From Histomonas meleagridis (taxonomy: Eukaryota; Parabasalia; Tritrichomonadida; Dientamoebidae): a stretch of DNA of 64,000 bases. The translations under genes and the position numbers were made by a program. This document shows, one piece after another, positions 9,332-19,758 of this stretch. The notes under the pieces are model-generated. The model had not been told where the DNA came from. It saw only the letters and a program-made list of their open reading frames with translations, and searched no databases. The stretch is from the NCBI GenBank assembly GCA_020186115.1, contig WSYJ01000164.1, forward strand, positions 434,001 to 498,000, read 5' to 3'. Within the stretch, counting starts at the first letter, position 1; each line of letters begins with the position of its first letter.

Positions 9332-11938
9332 ATGAGATTTTTCTATTGTTTACAAAATCATCCAAAAAACTTGAAGGCGTTACACCCAGACAATCTCTCT
9401 AGCAAGCAACTAAAAGAAATATGCCAAGCTATTTCAGGAAGACAACGCCAGTTGCAATTAACAAGTATGGCAAATATTCGATACGAAGGAAATAAATATT
9501 TTAATGGTGCTTACGCTTTAACAGAACACATGCTATTCCTTCTTAAAAGTGGCTACCGTGGCAAACTAACACATTTAGCAAGCATACATATTCTAGATAT
9601 CAGCCAAATCGAAATTGTTTCTAAAGTTAGAATCAATATTCTTTTAAAGAAAAATAGCACACCAGTAATCGTTGCAACTCGCACTCTTCATAAACTTGTT
9701 ACATCTATTTACAGAAATTATTATTTAGCAACCTCCTATATTCCAAGAAGTAAATTCATCAAATTCACAGGAAACATCAGTCTTATCGATCCATCAGGAT
9801 CTTTTCCAGAAATAGGTCATATTCTATCACCATCACAAGCTTTTCAATTCACATATTATGCGTTATGTACATATTACAATGTTGATTATTGTCATGAACT
9901 TGCACAAGTCTTTCATTGTAATCTTATTTATGGCAATGCAATCTTTGATCTAAATCTTGTACCACTTCGAATCTTTGATCCAAGTTTAAGTTCTGTTCAT
10001 CTTCGTCCATTCTTTACAGCCCTTGTCTACTGTCCCTATATCCAAGGGATCAAGTGTTCAAATCGAGATCGCCCAGATCTTTTATTATCTGCATCCAAAT
10101 TATTCTCAAGAAAGAACAACAAGATTTCACTTTTATCACTTACACGTTGTCATATTACACTTGGAGCCAAATCCTTAGCATCCAATGTTGAAAATCTCAA
10201 ATTGAAATATATTGATTTATCATATAATCAAATTGAAGACATTCACCTATTTATCTCTGTCCTTGACCGATATCCTACAGAACTATTCTATTTAAACCTT
10301 GCTGAATGCCGTTTAAATCTAGAATCCACCAAAGCATTATTTCATGCATTAATCGTTAATCCAAAACTATGGAAACTTGCGTATCTTAACATTAAAGGGT
10401 CAGTAGTTACTAAAGAAGTTGCCGAACTATTTGCAGATTGGATGCATACATTACATGAGAATCATTCTAATATATATTTACGATATTTAAATCTTGGGAA
10501 AATTAGTTCTGGATCAGGAATGATCTTTGATTCATTATTAAATTATTCATGTCCACTTGAGACGTTATGTATCAGTGGTACCAAACTTAATGACACAAAG
10601 CTACGAAAACTTACACGTTATATTCGTAATGGACAATATATTAAAGAAGTTGACATAAGTAATACTGGAATTAATTCCGAACAAATCATCATCGCTATTG
10701 AAGCAGTTGGAATGAATACGAATATTAAATCAATGACATTACATATGAATGCATTAAAACTTAATGGTAAGAAACTGAACAAAGTAATTAAAGCATTTGA
10801 AAAACAAGACTTATTAAAATGGGTTGGATTATCATTTGAAAACAATGGAATGAAACTTAGTGACTTACAAGCATTATTATGTTTATTAAAACGAATGGGT
10901 AATTTAATGGTGTTAAACATTGGTGGTAATTTCTCACCATCATCTAAAGCATTAATGATTGAGTTAGGTAATTTATTAACAATACCACGTCTTAACACAT
11001 TATCATTACGTGGTAATATGACCAAATTCATTAACAACAAACATTTACATATTTTTGTTAATGAAATATTACGTAAACCAGATTTAAAGCTTAACTTAGA
11101 TATAACAAATAATGAATTAAATAGTGAAGGTATTCAACAAATATGTAAACTTATAGACAACAACAAATTATTTGGACTTAAAATTGAAGGACAGCGATTT
11201 TCATCATTTAATGAATTATTTAAATTATTTGTAAGTATTATCCAAAATGATTCGATTGTATCATTTTTATATCCCAAGAAAGATGTTAGTACATTATTAA
11301 CCAAATTACCAACTAAAGAACGTCGTCAACATGTCAGTAAATTATCGATATTAGAGAGTAAATTATATCGAAAGATAATCCGTAACCAATCGAACAATCG
11401 AATGCATTCTAACTTCTCATTAAAAGAAATCCCAGAACTCGATGACATGATAGATAAAATGACAATACAAACTAACAAAGCATTACATGAAACAAATCCA
11501 TTTTTACATTCAGCAATTACATTAATTATCGGGTTACCTTTGCCATTCCAAAGCTCAAATCAGCCAACGCCTACACAAGGAATTGAAGAAATAGAAGACA
11601 GAAATCTTTCGTTCTATGAAATACCAACAACTGTTTATAAAGAACAAATAGAAACCGGATTCCAAACGCCGCAATTCTTATCATTATGTATGAGAAGGCC
11701 TGGACTAAGTGCAAACAGAAGTAATAACTACTTGGTGAGATCAAATAATATAAATATTTATCAGCAAAAAAAACAAACAACAAATTTGTTCCAGCCAAGT
11801 AACTTCGTCAATATACAACACGACCAGAACTTGGACTTCTTCGATAGAAGCGAAAGCGACACAAGTTCGTGCATCAGAATGGACGTTTCATCCGGAAGTA
11901 GCTTTAAGTGTCAGAACTACTTCGATTACGAGGACTGA
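9332..11938 (+). CDS. CARMIL-like leucine-rich repeat protein
   Basis: Protein of 868 residues. Residues about 30-130 look like a PH-type fold (KLTHLASIHILDISQIEIVS). Residues about 250-650 are leucine-rich repeats of the long ribonuclease-inhibitor/CARMIL type, for example LKYIDLSYNQIEDIHLF, LFYLNLAECRLN, IKEVDISNTGINSEQI and LMVLNIGGN. The last 180 residues are polar and probably disordered. PH followed by LRR is the layout of CARMIL proteins, which link membranes to Arp2/3 and capping protein in actin assembly; trichomonads have many members. I do not see the CPI capping-protein motif, so the actin role is inferred from architecture only. The ATG at 9332 is used; no AACCGTT element precedes it. 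Confidence 0.7.
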   Translation: MRFFYCLQNHPKNLKALHPDNLSSKQLKEICQAISGRQRQLQLTSMANIRYEGNKYFNGAYALTEHMLFLLKSGYRGKLTHLASIHILDISQIEIVSKVRINILLKKNSTPVIVATRTLHKLVTSIYRNYYLATSYIPRSKFIKFTGNISLIDPSGSFPEIGHILSPSQAFQFTYYALCTYYNVDYCHELAQVFHCNLIYGNAIFDLNLVPLRIFDPSLSSVHLRPFFTALVYCPYIQGIKCSNRDRPDLLLSASKLFSRKNNKISLLSLTRCHITLGAKSLASNVENLKLKYIDLSYNQIEDIHLFISVLDRYPTELFYLNLAECRLNLESTKALFHALIVNPKLWKLAYLNIKGSVVTKEVAELFADWMHTLHENHSNIYLRYLNLGKISSGSGMIFDSLLNYSCPLETLCISGTKLNDTKLRKLTRYIRNGQYIKEVDISNTGINSEQIIIAIEAVGMNTNIKSMTLHMNALKLNGKKLNKVIKAFEKQDLLKWVGLSFENNGMKLSDLQALLCLLKRMGNLMVLNIGGNFSPSSKALMIELGNLLTIPRLNTLSLRGNMTKFINNKHLHIFVNEILRKPDLKLNLDITNNELNSEGIQQICKLIDNNKLFGLKIEGQRFSSFNELFKLFVSIIQNDSIVSFLYPKKDVSTLLTKLPTKERRQHVSKLSILESKLYRKIIRNQSNNRMHSNFSLKEIPELDDMIDKMTIQTNKALHETNPFLHSAITLIIGLPLPFQSSNQPTPTQGIEEIEDRNLSFYEIPTTVYKEQIETGFQTPQFLSLCMRRPGLSANRSNNYLVRSNNINIYQQKKQTTNLFQPSNFVNIQHDQNLDFFDRSESDTSSCIRMDVSSGSSFKCQNYFDYED

Positions 11939-12325
11939 TGTTAATTAATATACATATATATACATACATATACATAATATGTTTTTAAATATTAATAAAT
12001 TTGTGATTTATTGCATTATATGTTTTATAAAATTATTTTGATGAATGAAGTCGCACTCCAAAACGTTTTCAGATTTGTGAAACATTTCACACAGCGATAA
12101 CCCAATGAATGAATGTTTGTTCATTATAACATTTTTCAAATTTGAATTTACATTAATTGTTTGATGCAATTTAGGTATTAAAATGGTTATTTCTGTCTTT
12201 GAAAAAATGCTTTATTTTATGAATAAAAACATTCTAATTGAATTCATCGTTATTTAAAAATATTTAGAAACAAAAGTTTTCATGATGAAAAAAAGTGCCC
12301 AAAATAGCCGTTATCTAAATGGGGA
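11939..12325. other. Intergenic region
   Basis: AT-rich spacer with no gene seen. A GCCGTT element at 12307-12312 lies 14 bases before the next ATG and is probably part of that gene's promoter. Confidence 0.45.
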
Positions 12326-14188
12326 ATGAGGGTGACGGTTTCAAAGCCATTTATAACAGTAAAGCTCAAAGAGAGTTACTCCTCTCAAGAAAGAATGGTA
12401 ATGATGCCAAAGACGTTGGAATCTTTAAAGAAACAAGGTCAAATGATTTTTAGATCTCCAAAACCAATACAAACAATTTACCTAGAAAGTGGTGAATTGG
12501 TAAGGAATATAAGTGAAATACAGCCAGGATCAGTGTTAATGTTATCAACAAAAAAAGAAAATCAAAATCAAGAAAATACAATTAATGATGAAGGAATATT
12601 TGATAATTTTAAGATGTTTACTCTTCTTTCAGATGATTCTGATCCAGATGATAAATATAAATTATCTAATACAAATGAACTTTCATTAAAATCATTTAAA
12701 ACCAACTCAGATCAAGACTTACTAGAGAGTGATAAAAGTAGAGATTCAAATGAATTTGCTTTTGATCTTGATGAGGAAGAAGATTTTATCTCATTTCCTA
12801 AACGTGAAAATTCTTCTGATAATCGTACCCTAAGCTCTAGTTTCAACAAAGCTGAAGCACTTGCTTTTCGTAATTCTTCATCTGATGAAGAAGATTCATC
12901 AAACCAAGAATTGAATAGTTTACTCAATTCAATTCTTGGAGCTAAATTTTTAACAAATGATTCAAGTTTTATAGAATCAACACTTCGAAATTCCAAAACA
13001 ATATCATTTTACAAAAAAGCTAAGCTTGAAGAAAAGCATCAACATCAATTTACATTTCAAAATTTGTTATCACATTTTCCCAAAATTAACAAAGACAAAC
13101 TTACACTTTATCCAGAACTTATGACGCGCGTACAATCGATTGTATCAAAACGTCGTATAATTACTCCAGGATGTGTTTCTTATCATTTCAAAGATGTAAT
13201 TGTTGGTCCACGTAATTCCGGCAAATCGACATATTTATCACTTATTACAGAACAATTTCTTCAAGAGCTTATTGCAGTTAACACACTTAATCAAAATTTC
13301 ATTTTTATTTTTGATTCCAAAAAATTATCAATTTCATTTTCCAATTTTACTGACTTTTATTTGAACTATGTCCATCTTATATTAGATTTTCTTCATGTTC
13401 AACGTCCAGGGATTCAACAATATTTAGATGGAATAATCAATTATTTCACATCACTTATCCAAAATGAAACACTTCCAATTTTGCCCAAACAGCTTCTCAC
13501 CGACGAAGATTTTAAAGTCTCTGCTAAGCTTTTGGCTCGAATTGGAGAACAAATTTTCCAATGCTATAACGATCCGACATCATTTGAACCATTTGTCACT
13601 AATGTCATATTACTTCCAACATTAATATCATCAGCATTTGGTTTTTTATCTGTTCATTATATCATTGATAATTTTGAATATTTAAATTTTAAAATTTCTT
13701 CATTTGAACCATTTGTTGAGTGTAATGAGACAATAAATTTATTAGACTTTTTTGAGTATGCTATAAGTGATTGTTCATATTTAATCACATATGAAAACAC
13801 AAATTATTTCTTTGATTTGTTTAACATGAAAAAGGAATTGTTGAGAGATGTTGAGTTCATTGATGTGTTTGGTCTAAATGGTGAGTTTTATGGTAAAGAT
13901 AAATCATTTGTTATTAAGTTCGAGAGTGATCCAATGCTATATAAGTTCGATGTTAAAGACTGTAATGGATGTGCTGCTTTTTTGGCGTTTTGGGAAGAGG
14001 TGTGTGAAGAAATCGATGAAAATAATTGTAATTGGAAAGTAAATGTCGAAAAGTTTAATGAACAACAATTGAAAGTAAAGGAATTGTTGGAATTTATATT
14101 AAAAAATGTTTTCGATGACGTGGGGAATGAGATGTCGAAAGTAGTTAGAAGACCAATTGTTGAAATACATCCAATCACAAATGTTTAA
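12326..14188 (+). CDS. P-loop NTPase with N-terminal ubiquitin-like/doublecortin-like domain
   Basis: Protein of 620 residues of no named family I recognise. Residues 1-80 (ESYSSQERMVMMPKTLESLKKQG...IQTIYLESGELVRNISEIQPGSVLML) resemble the ubiquitin-like fold of doublecortin domains, which bind microtubules. Residues 80-220 are acidic, Ser-rich and probably disordered. At about 294-302 there is a clear Walker A motif, GPRNSGKST. About 150 residues later HYIIDNFEYLNF could be a Walker B strand. The C-terminal part has the predicted helices and strands of a STAND/ORC-like ATPase. A cytoskeleton-bound regulatory NTPase is a reasonable reading, but the substrate and partner are unknown. The P-loop was also compared with GRC3/NOL9 kinases; the rest does not match. 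Confidence 0.6.
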   Translation: MRVTVSKPFITVKLKESYSSQERMVMMPKTLESLKKQGQMIFRSPKPIQTIYLESGELVRNISEIQPGSVLMLSTKKENQNQENTINDEGIFDNFKMFTLLSDDSDPDDKYKLSNTNELSLKSFKTNSDQDLLESDKSRDSNEFAFDLDEEEDFISFPKRENSSDNRTLSSSFNKAEALAFRNSSSDEEDSSNQELNSLLNSILGAKFLTNDSSFIESTLRNSKTISFYKKAKLEEKHQHQFTFQNLLSHFPKINKDKLTLYPELMTRVQSIVSKRRIITPGCVSYHFKDVIVGPRNSGKSTYLSLITEQFLQELIAVNTLNQNFIFIFDSKKLSISFSNFTDFYLNYVHLILDFLHVQRPGIQQYLDGIINYFTSLIQNETLPILPKQLLTDEDFKVSAKLLARIGEQIFQCYNDPTSFEPFVTNVILLPTLISSAFGFLSVHYIIDNFEYLNFKISSFEPFVECNETINLLDFFEYAISDCSYLITYENTNYFFDLFNMKKELLRDVEFIDVFGLNGEFYGKDKSFVIKFESDPMLYKFDVKDCNGCAAFLAFWEEVCEEIDENNCNWKVNVEKFNEQQLKVKELLEFILKNVFDDVGNEMSKVVRRPIVEIHPITNV

Positions 14189-14299
14189 TAAATTATAAAA
14201 TATGTTTTTAAATTATTTTAATCTAATTTGATAAAAGAATAAAAGGTGGAAAAGATCTTAAAAAATTTGTTATTAAACAAAGCATTTGATATTTAAATA

Positions 14300-15649
14300 T
14301 TATATTTGTTCAATAAATTTGTCTTCTTTAAAATCATCTGCAAATGGGTCTTCTTCAACATTTGATATGTTTATTCCCGTTGTAAATGTATTTACTGTTT
14401 CATTTTCGTTGTGTTCTGAGTTTTCATTTTCAGTTATTTCCTTTTTATTTCGAATACGAATTAATAACATAATAAGTAATGTAACTATGATAATGATTAC
14501 AATAATAACACAAACAATTACAATGATAATTGTCGTTTTATTATCATTCGTTTGCGAATTATTTGTATAAAACATTGTAAAGAAATTCGAGTAATAATTG
14601 TAATATGTTGTGTAAATAACAATTGTGTAATTATAATAAATGAATTCCGTTTCAATATATGAAGATGATGAATTAACTATATATAAAGAAAATGATTTTG
14701 TTTTTGTTTCATAGATAGTTAATGAATGGGTAATTGATAAAGTATAAGTCAATAAATATGAAAAAGATTTTGATACTGCACTTATGTACTCAGAAAATGA
14801 ATTTAACTCTGTAAATGCAATTGAATTATTTGTTGCATTTGATTGAGTTAATGAATTTGATCTTGTAAATGTATTCGATTGACTAAATGAATGTGTTGGA
14901 AGTGGTTCGCATGTTCCTTCTGCGTTTTCTTTATCAACATCTAAATTTCCAAATTTACTTCCTACATATGTTGAATATGTGATAACACTTGTTGATACAT
15001 TATAAAATGCATTTACTCCAATATCTGGTTCTGAATATCCATAATAATAAATACATTGAAGTTGATAACAATTACCAAATGCTGAACTTCCAATTTCTCT
15101 GATTCCATATCCAAGTGTTAATGTCGTTAAGTTAAAACATAATGAAAATGCTGAATTTCCTATTGCTGATACTGAATTTGGAATCGTAATGTTTTTGATT
15201 GATGAACACAATGAAAATGCTCCACCACCAATTGTTGTAACATTTTCTCCAATTATAATCGTTTCTAAATTAAAACATGACATAAACACATAACCTCCAA
15301 TATTTGTGACTGAGTTATCAAAATCAACTGAAACAACTGAAGGCCATCCTGAAAATGCATTACTTGGAATTTCATAAATATTTTCACTGATAATTATATA
15401 TTTCGATATATTTTGATATTGAGAAATTTCATTAAATTCATTTGAATTTATGATTGTAAGTGTTAAATTATCTTTATTATATATTTGATAAGTATTCATG
15501 AAAAACATAACAAAAACATGAATATATACAAAAATATTTTCAGTTTTTTTCTTTTCTTTTACTTTCAATGTATATTTGGTCGTTGATATTTTCTGAACTG
15601 AAATTGTGTTTTTCTGATAAAATTTGATATAAATAACCGGAAATGTCAT
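14300..15649 (-). CDS. BspA-like leucine-rich repeat surface protein, copy A
   Basis: Type I surface protein of the trichomonad BspA-like family (Treponema pallidum-type LRRs; roles in adhesion are proposed for the family). Four or five LRR_5 repeats are visible, such as SVTNIGGYVFMSCFNLETIIIGENVTTIGGGAF. A Ser/Asn/Thr-rich stalk follows (SFSQSNTFTRSNSLTQSN), then a membrane span (IIIVIVCVIIVIIIIVTLLI), a basic stop RIRNKK, and an acidic tail ending near EEDPFADDF. Start is uncertain. The frame is open up to 16162; 15649 is chosen because an ACGGTT element sits 11 bases upstream. An alternative is 15508 (MFFMNTYQIY), the start conserved in copy B. The extra N-terminal 171 codons (15650-16162) resemble the upstream frame of copy B weakly and may be a decayed domain. 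Confidence 0.75.
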   Translation of the reverse strand: MTFPVIYIKFYQKNTISVQKISTTKYTLKVKEKKKTENIFVYIHVFVMFFMNTYQIYNKDNLTLTIINSNEFNEISQYQNISKYIIISENIYEIPSNAFSGWPSVVSVDFDNSVTNIGGYVFMSCFNLETIIIGENVTTIGGGAFSLCSSIKNITIPNSVSAIGNSAFSLCFNLTTLTLGYGIREIGSSAFGNCYQLQCIYYYGYSEPDIGVNAFYNVSTSVITYSTYVGSKFGNLDVDKENAEGTCEPLPTHSFSQSNTFTRSNSLTQSNATNNSIAFTELNSFSEYISAVSKSFSYLLTYTLSITHSLTIYETKTKSFSLYIVNSSSSYIETEFIYYNYTIVIYTTYYNYYSNFFTMFYTNNSQTNDNKTTIIIVIVCVIIVIIIIVTLLIMLLIRIRNKKEITENENSEHNENETVNTFTTGINISNVEEDPFADDFKEDKFIEQI

Positions 15650-16894
15650 TGAAAAAATGACGGTTAAATGAAGTAAAACATTCAAAATATTTGGTCCTTC
15701 TTCGTTGTCGTTTAGAATCATAAAAAAATGTGAGAATTCACGTTTAATAGGAGATATATCTTCATAAGATTTGTTGAGAGTTTCTTCAATTATGCCATTT
15801 TTGACAAATATATCAATATCAAAGTATTTTTTCAAAATGTTTGAAAAATATGTTCTTTGAATTTTTTGTTTGTTATTAAAATCATGATGTACAATTATTG
15901 TAGATTCATTATTTGGTAACAAATTTAAAAGTAATTCATTGATAAACAAAACTTTATAATTATTGTTAAATCTTTGAAATTTTTTGTTCATAACTTCATT
16001 AATTGAAACATCCCTATCACATTGGTAAGTCAACCTCTGCTTGTTTTCGTGGTTTTGTATTTTTAATATTTCTTTTTGAATGATATAAGGTGTAATAAGC
16101 TTTGTATCGGTTATCAATCGTTTCATCATGATCAAAATGCTGAACAAAAAAAAGATTTTCATGTTTCAGCTTGCAATATATATATAGACCTTTACCAAAT
16201 ACACATCGGCCATCACAAAAGTTTAAAATCTCACGGTTAAACTCTAAAAAACCTGTTGTTATATTGTCGTTTTTCAATCCAGTTTTGAGGTATTAGAATT
16301 GATCTTTTTAAGACGACAATCAAAGATAAGGCTTTAAAACATTATGAATACACTTTTAAATAACATAATGAATATATGTTATAGAACGGAATTTATGCTT
16401 TAATTTGATATGTCGTTCATGTATCTAAGATGTTCTCATCTTCATAAAATTTATCGTTTTTTATCGACATTGGAAATTCGGCTATTTCATGTTTTTAAGT
16501 TTATTATTTTATTTAAAATAAACATAACATAAGAAGTTCTTCATCTACGAATGCTTTTCAATGCATCTTTGATCTAAATAATAATTTTTGGCTTTAAGAT
16601 TATTGAATCAAAGTAAAGAAAAGATCGTCCAATTTCATTTAATCGTCCAACATTTAATGTTAATGTAATTATAACCCAAAATTATTTTGCGTTGTTCAAC
16701 AATACTAATTTTGTTATATTAAAAGGCAGTAATAATAATTATATATCTTCAAAATTTAAAATATATAAATAATTGAAATCATTAAAAAGTCAAAACGATA
16801 TTATCGTTAATATGATTTCATTTTATTTTATACAACAACAAAATAATTTGTATATAAAAATTAAATTAAAAAATTTTATTATTACACAGTTTAT
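15650..16894. other. Region between the two BspA-like genes with decayed coding remnants
   Basis: 15650-16430 is homologous to 18071-18945, the upstream part of copy B, so the duplication includes the 5' flank. On the minus strand both flanks can be read as similar but broken protein segments (for example NFCDGRCVF in A and NFCIGRCVF in B). From 16430 to 16894 only AT-rich DNA is seen. Confidence 0.5.
15660..15665 (-). promoter_or_regulatory. AACCGT element upstream of BspA-like copy A
   Basis: ACGGTT on the plus strand, AACCGT in gene sense, 11 bases before the ATG at 15649. The same element is at 18194-18199 in copy B, inside the near-identical block. Confidence 0.45.
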
Positions 16895-18070
16895 TCATAG
16901 CCAATTGTCTTCATCTTCTTTCACAATATCTTCAACTAAACTATTTACTTCTTCGATTTGCTTTGTACTTGATGTCGTCGTATCTTTGAATTGTAACTTT
17001 GATTTCGATTTTTCTTTCTTATTATTACTTTTCACTAAAAATATAACAATTCCAACAATGACCAAAACAAATGCAAATGATCCGCAAATAATTCCAATCA
17101 AAACATTTGTCGTAATTCCATTTGTCGAATTTTCATTGGAAGTGTAAAACATTGTAAAGAAATTGGAATAATAATTACAATAAGTCGAATAAATAACAAT
17201 CGTGTAATTGTAATAAATAAATTCTGCTTCAATATATGAAAATGTCGAATTATTTATATATAATGAAAATGTTTTCGTTTTTGTTTCATAAATAGTTAAT
17301 GAATGTGTAATTGATAATGTAATTGTTAATGTATATGAAAATGATAATGAAATATCACTTTGAAGTGATGCAGTAAATGTATTCGAATTAGAAAATGTAT
17401 TCGATTGACTAAACGAATTTGATTGTGTGAGTGTATTCGATTGACTAAATGAATGTGTTGGAAGTGGTTCGCAGGTTCCTTCTGCGTTTTCTTTATCAAC
17501 ATCTAAATTTCCAAATTTACTTCCTACATATGTTGAATATGTGATAACACTTGTTGATACATTATAAAATGCATTTACTCCAATATCTGGTTCTGAATAT
17601 CCATAATAATAAATACATTGAAGTTGATAACAATTACCAAATGCTGAACTTCCAATTTCTCTGATTCCATATCCAAGTGTTAATGTCGTTAAGTTAAAAC
17701 ATAATGAAAATGCTGAATTTCCTATTGCTGATACTGAATTTGGAATCGTAATGTTTTTGATTGATGAACACAATGAAAATGCTCCACCACCAATTGTTGT
17801 AACATTTTCTCCAATTATAATCGTTTCTAAATTAAAACATGACATAAACACATAACCTCCAATATTTGTGACTGAGTTATCAAAATCAACTGAAACAACT
17901 GAAGGCCATCCTGAAAATGCATTACTTGGAATTTCATAAATATTTTCACTGATAATTATATATTTCGATATATTTTGATATTGAGAAATTTCATTAAATT
18001 CATTTGAATTTATGATTGTAAGTGTTAAATTATCTTTATTATATATTTGATAAGTATTCATGAAAAACAT
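16895..18070 (-). CDS. BspA-like leucine-rich repeat surface protein, copy B
   Basis: Second member of the tandem pair. The LRR part is nearly identical to copy A, with a fixed offset of 2562 bases. The stalk (SNTLTQSNSFSQSNTFSNSN) and membrane region (NVLIGIICGSFAFVLVIVGIVI) differ, and the cytoplasmic tail is unrelated (KSNNKKEKSKSKLQ, ending EDEDNWL). Relative to A it lacks 28 bases just upstream of MFFMNTYQIY. As a result the in-frame 5' extension seen in A is out of frame here, and an upstream frame starting at the ACGGTT-proximal ATG stops at 18058. Either translation starts at 18070 in both copies, or B lost its N-terminus. No typical signal peptide is visible from 18070. Confidence 0.72.
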   Translation of the reverse strand: MFFMNTYQIYNKDNLTLTIINSNEFNEISQYQNISKYIIISENIYEIPSNAFSGWPSVVSVDFDNSVTNIGGYVFMSCFNLETIIIGENVTTIGGGAFSLCSSIKNITIPNSVSAIGNSAFSLCFNLTTLTLGYGIREIGSSAFGNCYQLQCIYYYGYSEPDIGVNAFYNVSTSVITYSTYVGSKFGNLDVDKENAEGTCEPLPTHSFSQSNTLTQSNSFSQSNTFSNSNTFTASLQSDISLSFSYTLTITLSITHSLTIYETKTKTFSLYINNSTFSYIEAEFIYYNYTIVIYSTYCNYYSNFFTMFYTSNENSTNGITTNVLIGIICGSFAFVLVIVGIVIFLVKSNNKKEKSKSKLQFKDTTTSSTKQIEEVNSLVEDIVKEDEDNWL

Positions 18071-19758
18071 AACAAAGTTTTTTTCTTTTCTTTTACTTTC
18101 AATGTATATTTGGTCGTTGATATTTTCTGAACTGAAATTGTGTTTTTCTGATAAAATTTGATATAAATAACCGGAAATGTCATTGAAAAAATGACGGTTA
18201 AATGAAGTAAAACATTGAATTTAGATGATCGCTCTTCTTGAATAAAGGAAAAGGATGAAAATCCCCAACGTATTACGGATGTATAACCGTGAGATTTGTC
18301 CAGGGTTTGTAGAGGTATATCTCTTTTAACAATTATGCTGGTTTTAATGTATCTTTTTGTAACAATTGGAAAATCTGATTTTGAAAATTTAAGCTTGTTA
18401 TCATAATTACCATGTCCTAATGATGCACATTTGCTGTTAGTCATGTGGGTTAAAAATAAATGGTTTATCAAAACTTTGTAATTATTGATAAATATATTAA
18501 AGTTTTTTCTCATAGTTTCAAAAATTGGAACTTCAGCATAGTGTGGATGAGTCAGCTCTTTGCTGCTGTTGTTGTTTGATATATGTAATATTTCTATTTG
18601 GGGGAAAAATGATGCCTTTAACATTGTGTCAGTTCTATATTGCTTTGCTAGATTCGAAACGACAAGTAAATGAAGGATTTTCATGCTTCAAGCTGAAATA
18701 TAGTTGAAGACTCGTACTAAATACGCATCGGCCAATACAAAAGTTAAAAATTTCACGGTTAAACATTAAAAAATTGTTGTTTTATCGGAGTTTTTCAATT
18801 TGCCCTTAAAACCTTTGAAGCAACATTTAATGATAACAAGAAAAGAAATGCTCACAATGCAGCACGACCACTTTTAAATAACATAATGAATACGTGCTAT
18901 AGAGCTGAATTAGAGCTTCATTTTGGTATGTAATTCATGTCGTTCCATTTTACTGTTTGTATAAAAATGGAAGTTTTTAAAAAGTTAAACAAATCTCTCC
19001 GTTTTGCCAACAATTTTTGATGAACTGATGTGAACGAATGAATAAAAATAATCATCTACAATATGTTAACAAAGAATTAGAATTACTTGAGAAATTATTT
19101 TCTTTATCTTTAATTTCTTGGATTAAAAAAGATTTTGTATTTTTTCTTCATCATAAATTTGTATTTCTTAAAAGAATTAACTTGATGTTTTTTAATATAA
19201 AATAAAGCTTTAATTAATAAAACGCATTTCTTCAAAATTTAGAATGCTTTATGTGTTCAAAAAAATAAATAGATTAGAATATTTTTGGAGTGAAAAATAC
19301 TATATAATAAAAACGATACTGTTTCTAACTATAGTTGTTGCTAGAAAATGGATCAAAATGAATACATCATACTTTGAAAAAAATGTATGTCAATTGTACA
19401 TTACTAACATAAAGGAATAAATGTGTTGTTACATACAAAATTCTTCAAATTGTTGAACATTTTAGCAACGTATAGATTGGATTAAGAACCCAGATTGAGA
19501 TCATGTGATTTTGAAAAATATTTTTCAAATCATGCACTTGACATATTCAAAAGTAATGGTTTTACGTTTGTGCAACATGAATAGATAATCGGCGGTATAA
19601 GAAATTTGGTGTGCTGAACAAGGGATTTTTTTTGAACGTTTAATCCCTTGGATACTATCGGCTTTATGAAAAATGGAACAGACTTTGTCAAACAATATCT
19701 TTTTTCACATGGTTTGTTTATGTCTAAATAACCGTAAAATTGCTTTTTATCCAAAATA
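18071..19758. other. Upstream flank of copy B and spacer before the RCC1-like gene
   Basis: 18058-18684 is an open frame whose last 45 residues equal those of copy A and whose earlier part resembles A's extension (INNYKVLINH against NNNYKVLFIN). I treat it as a duplicated, probably non-functional 5' region. 18950-19758 is AT-rich with no gene seen, except the promoter of the next gene. Confidence 0.45.
19730..19735 (+). promoter_or_regulatory. AACCGT promoter element of the RCC1-like gene
   Basis: AACCGT lies 24-29 bases before the ATG at 19759. Confidence 0.5.

Noticed and set aside
16017-16277. 86-codon frame with NFCDGRCVF upstream of BspA-like copy A
   Set aside because: Similar but broken in copy B; best seen as decayed sequence, not a gene.
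19530-19754. 74-codon minus-strand frame before the RCC1-like gene
   Set aside because: Covers that gene's promoter element and has no family.
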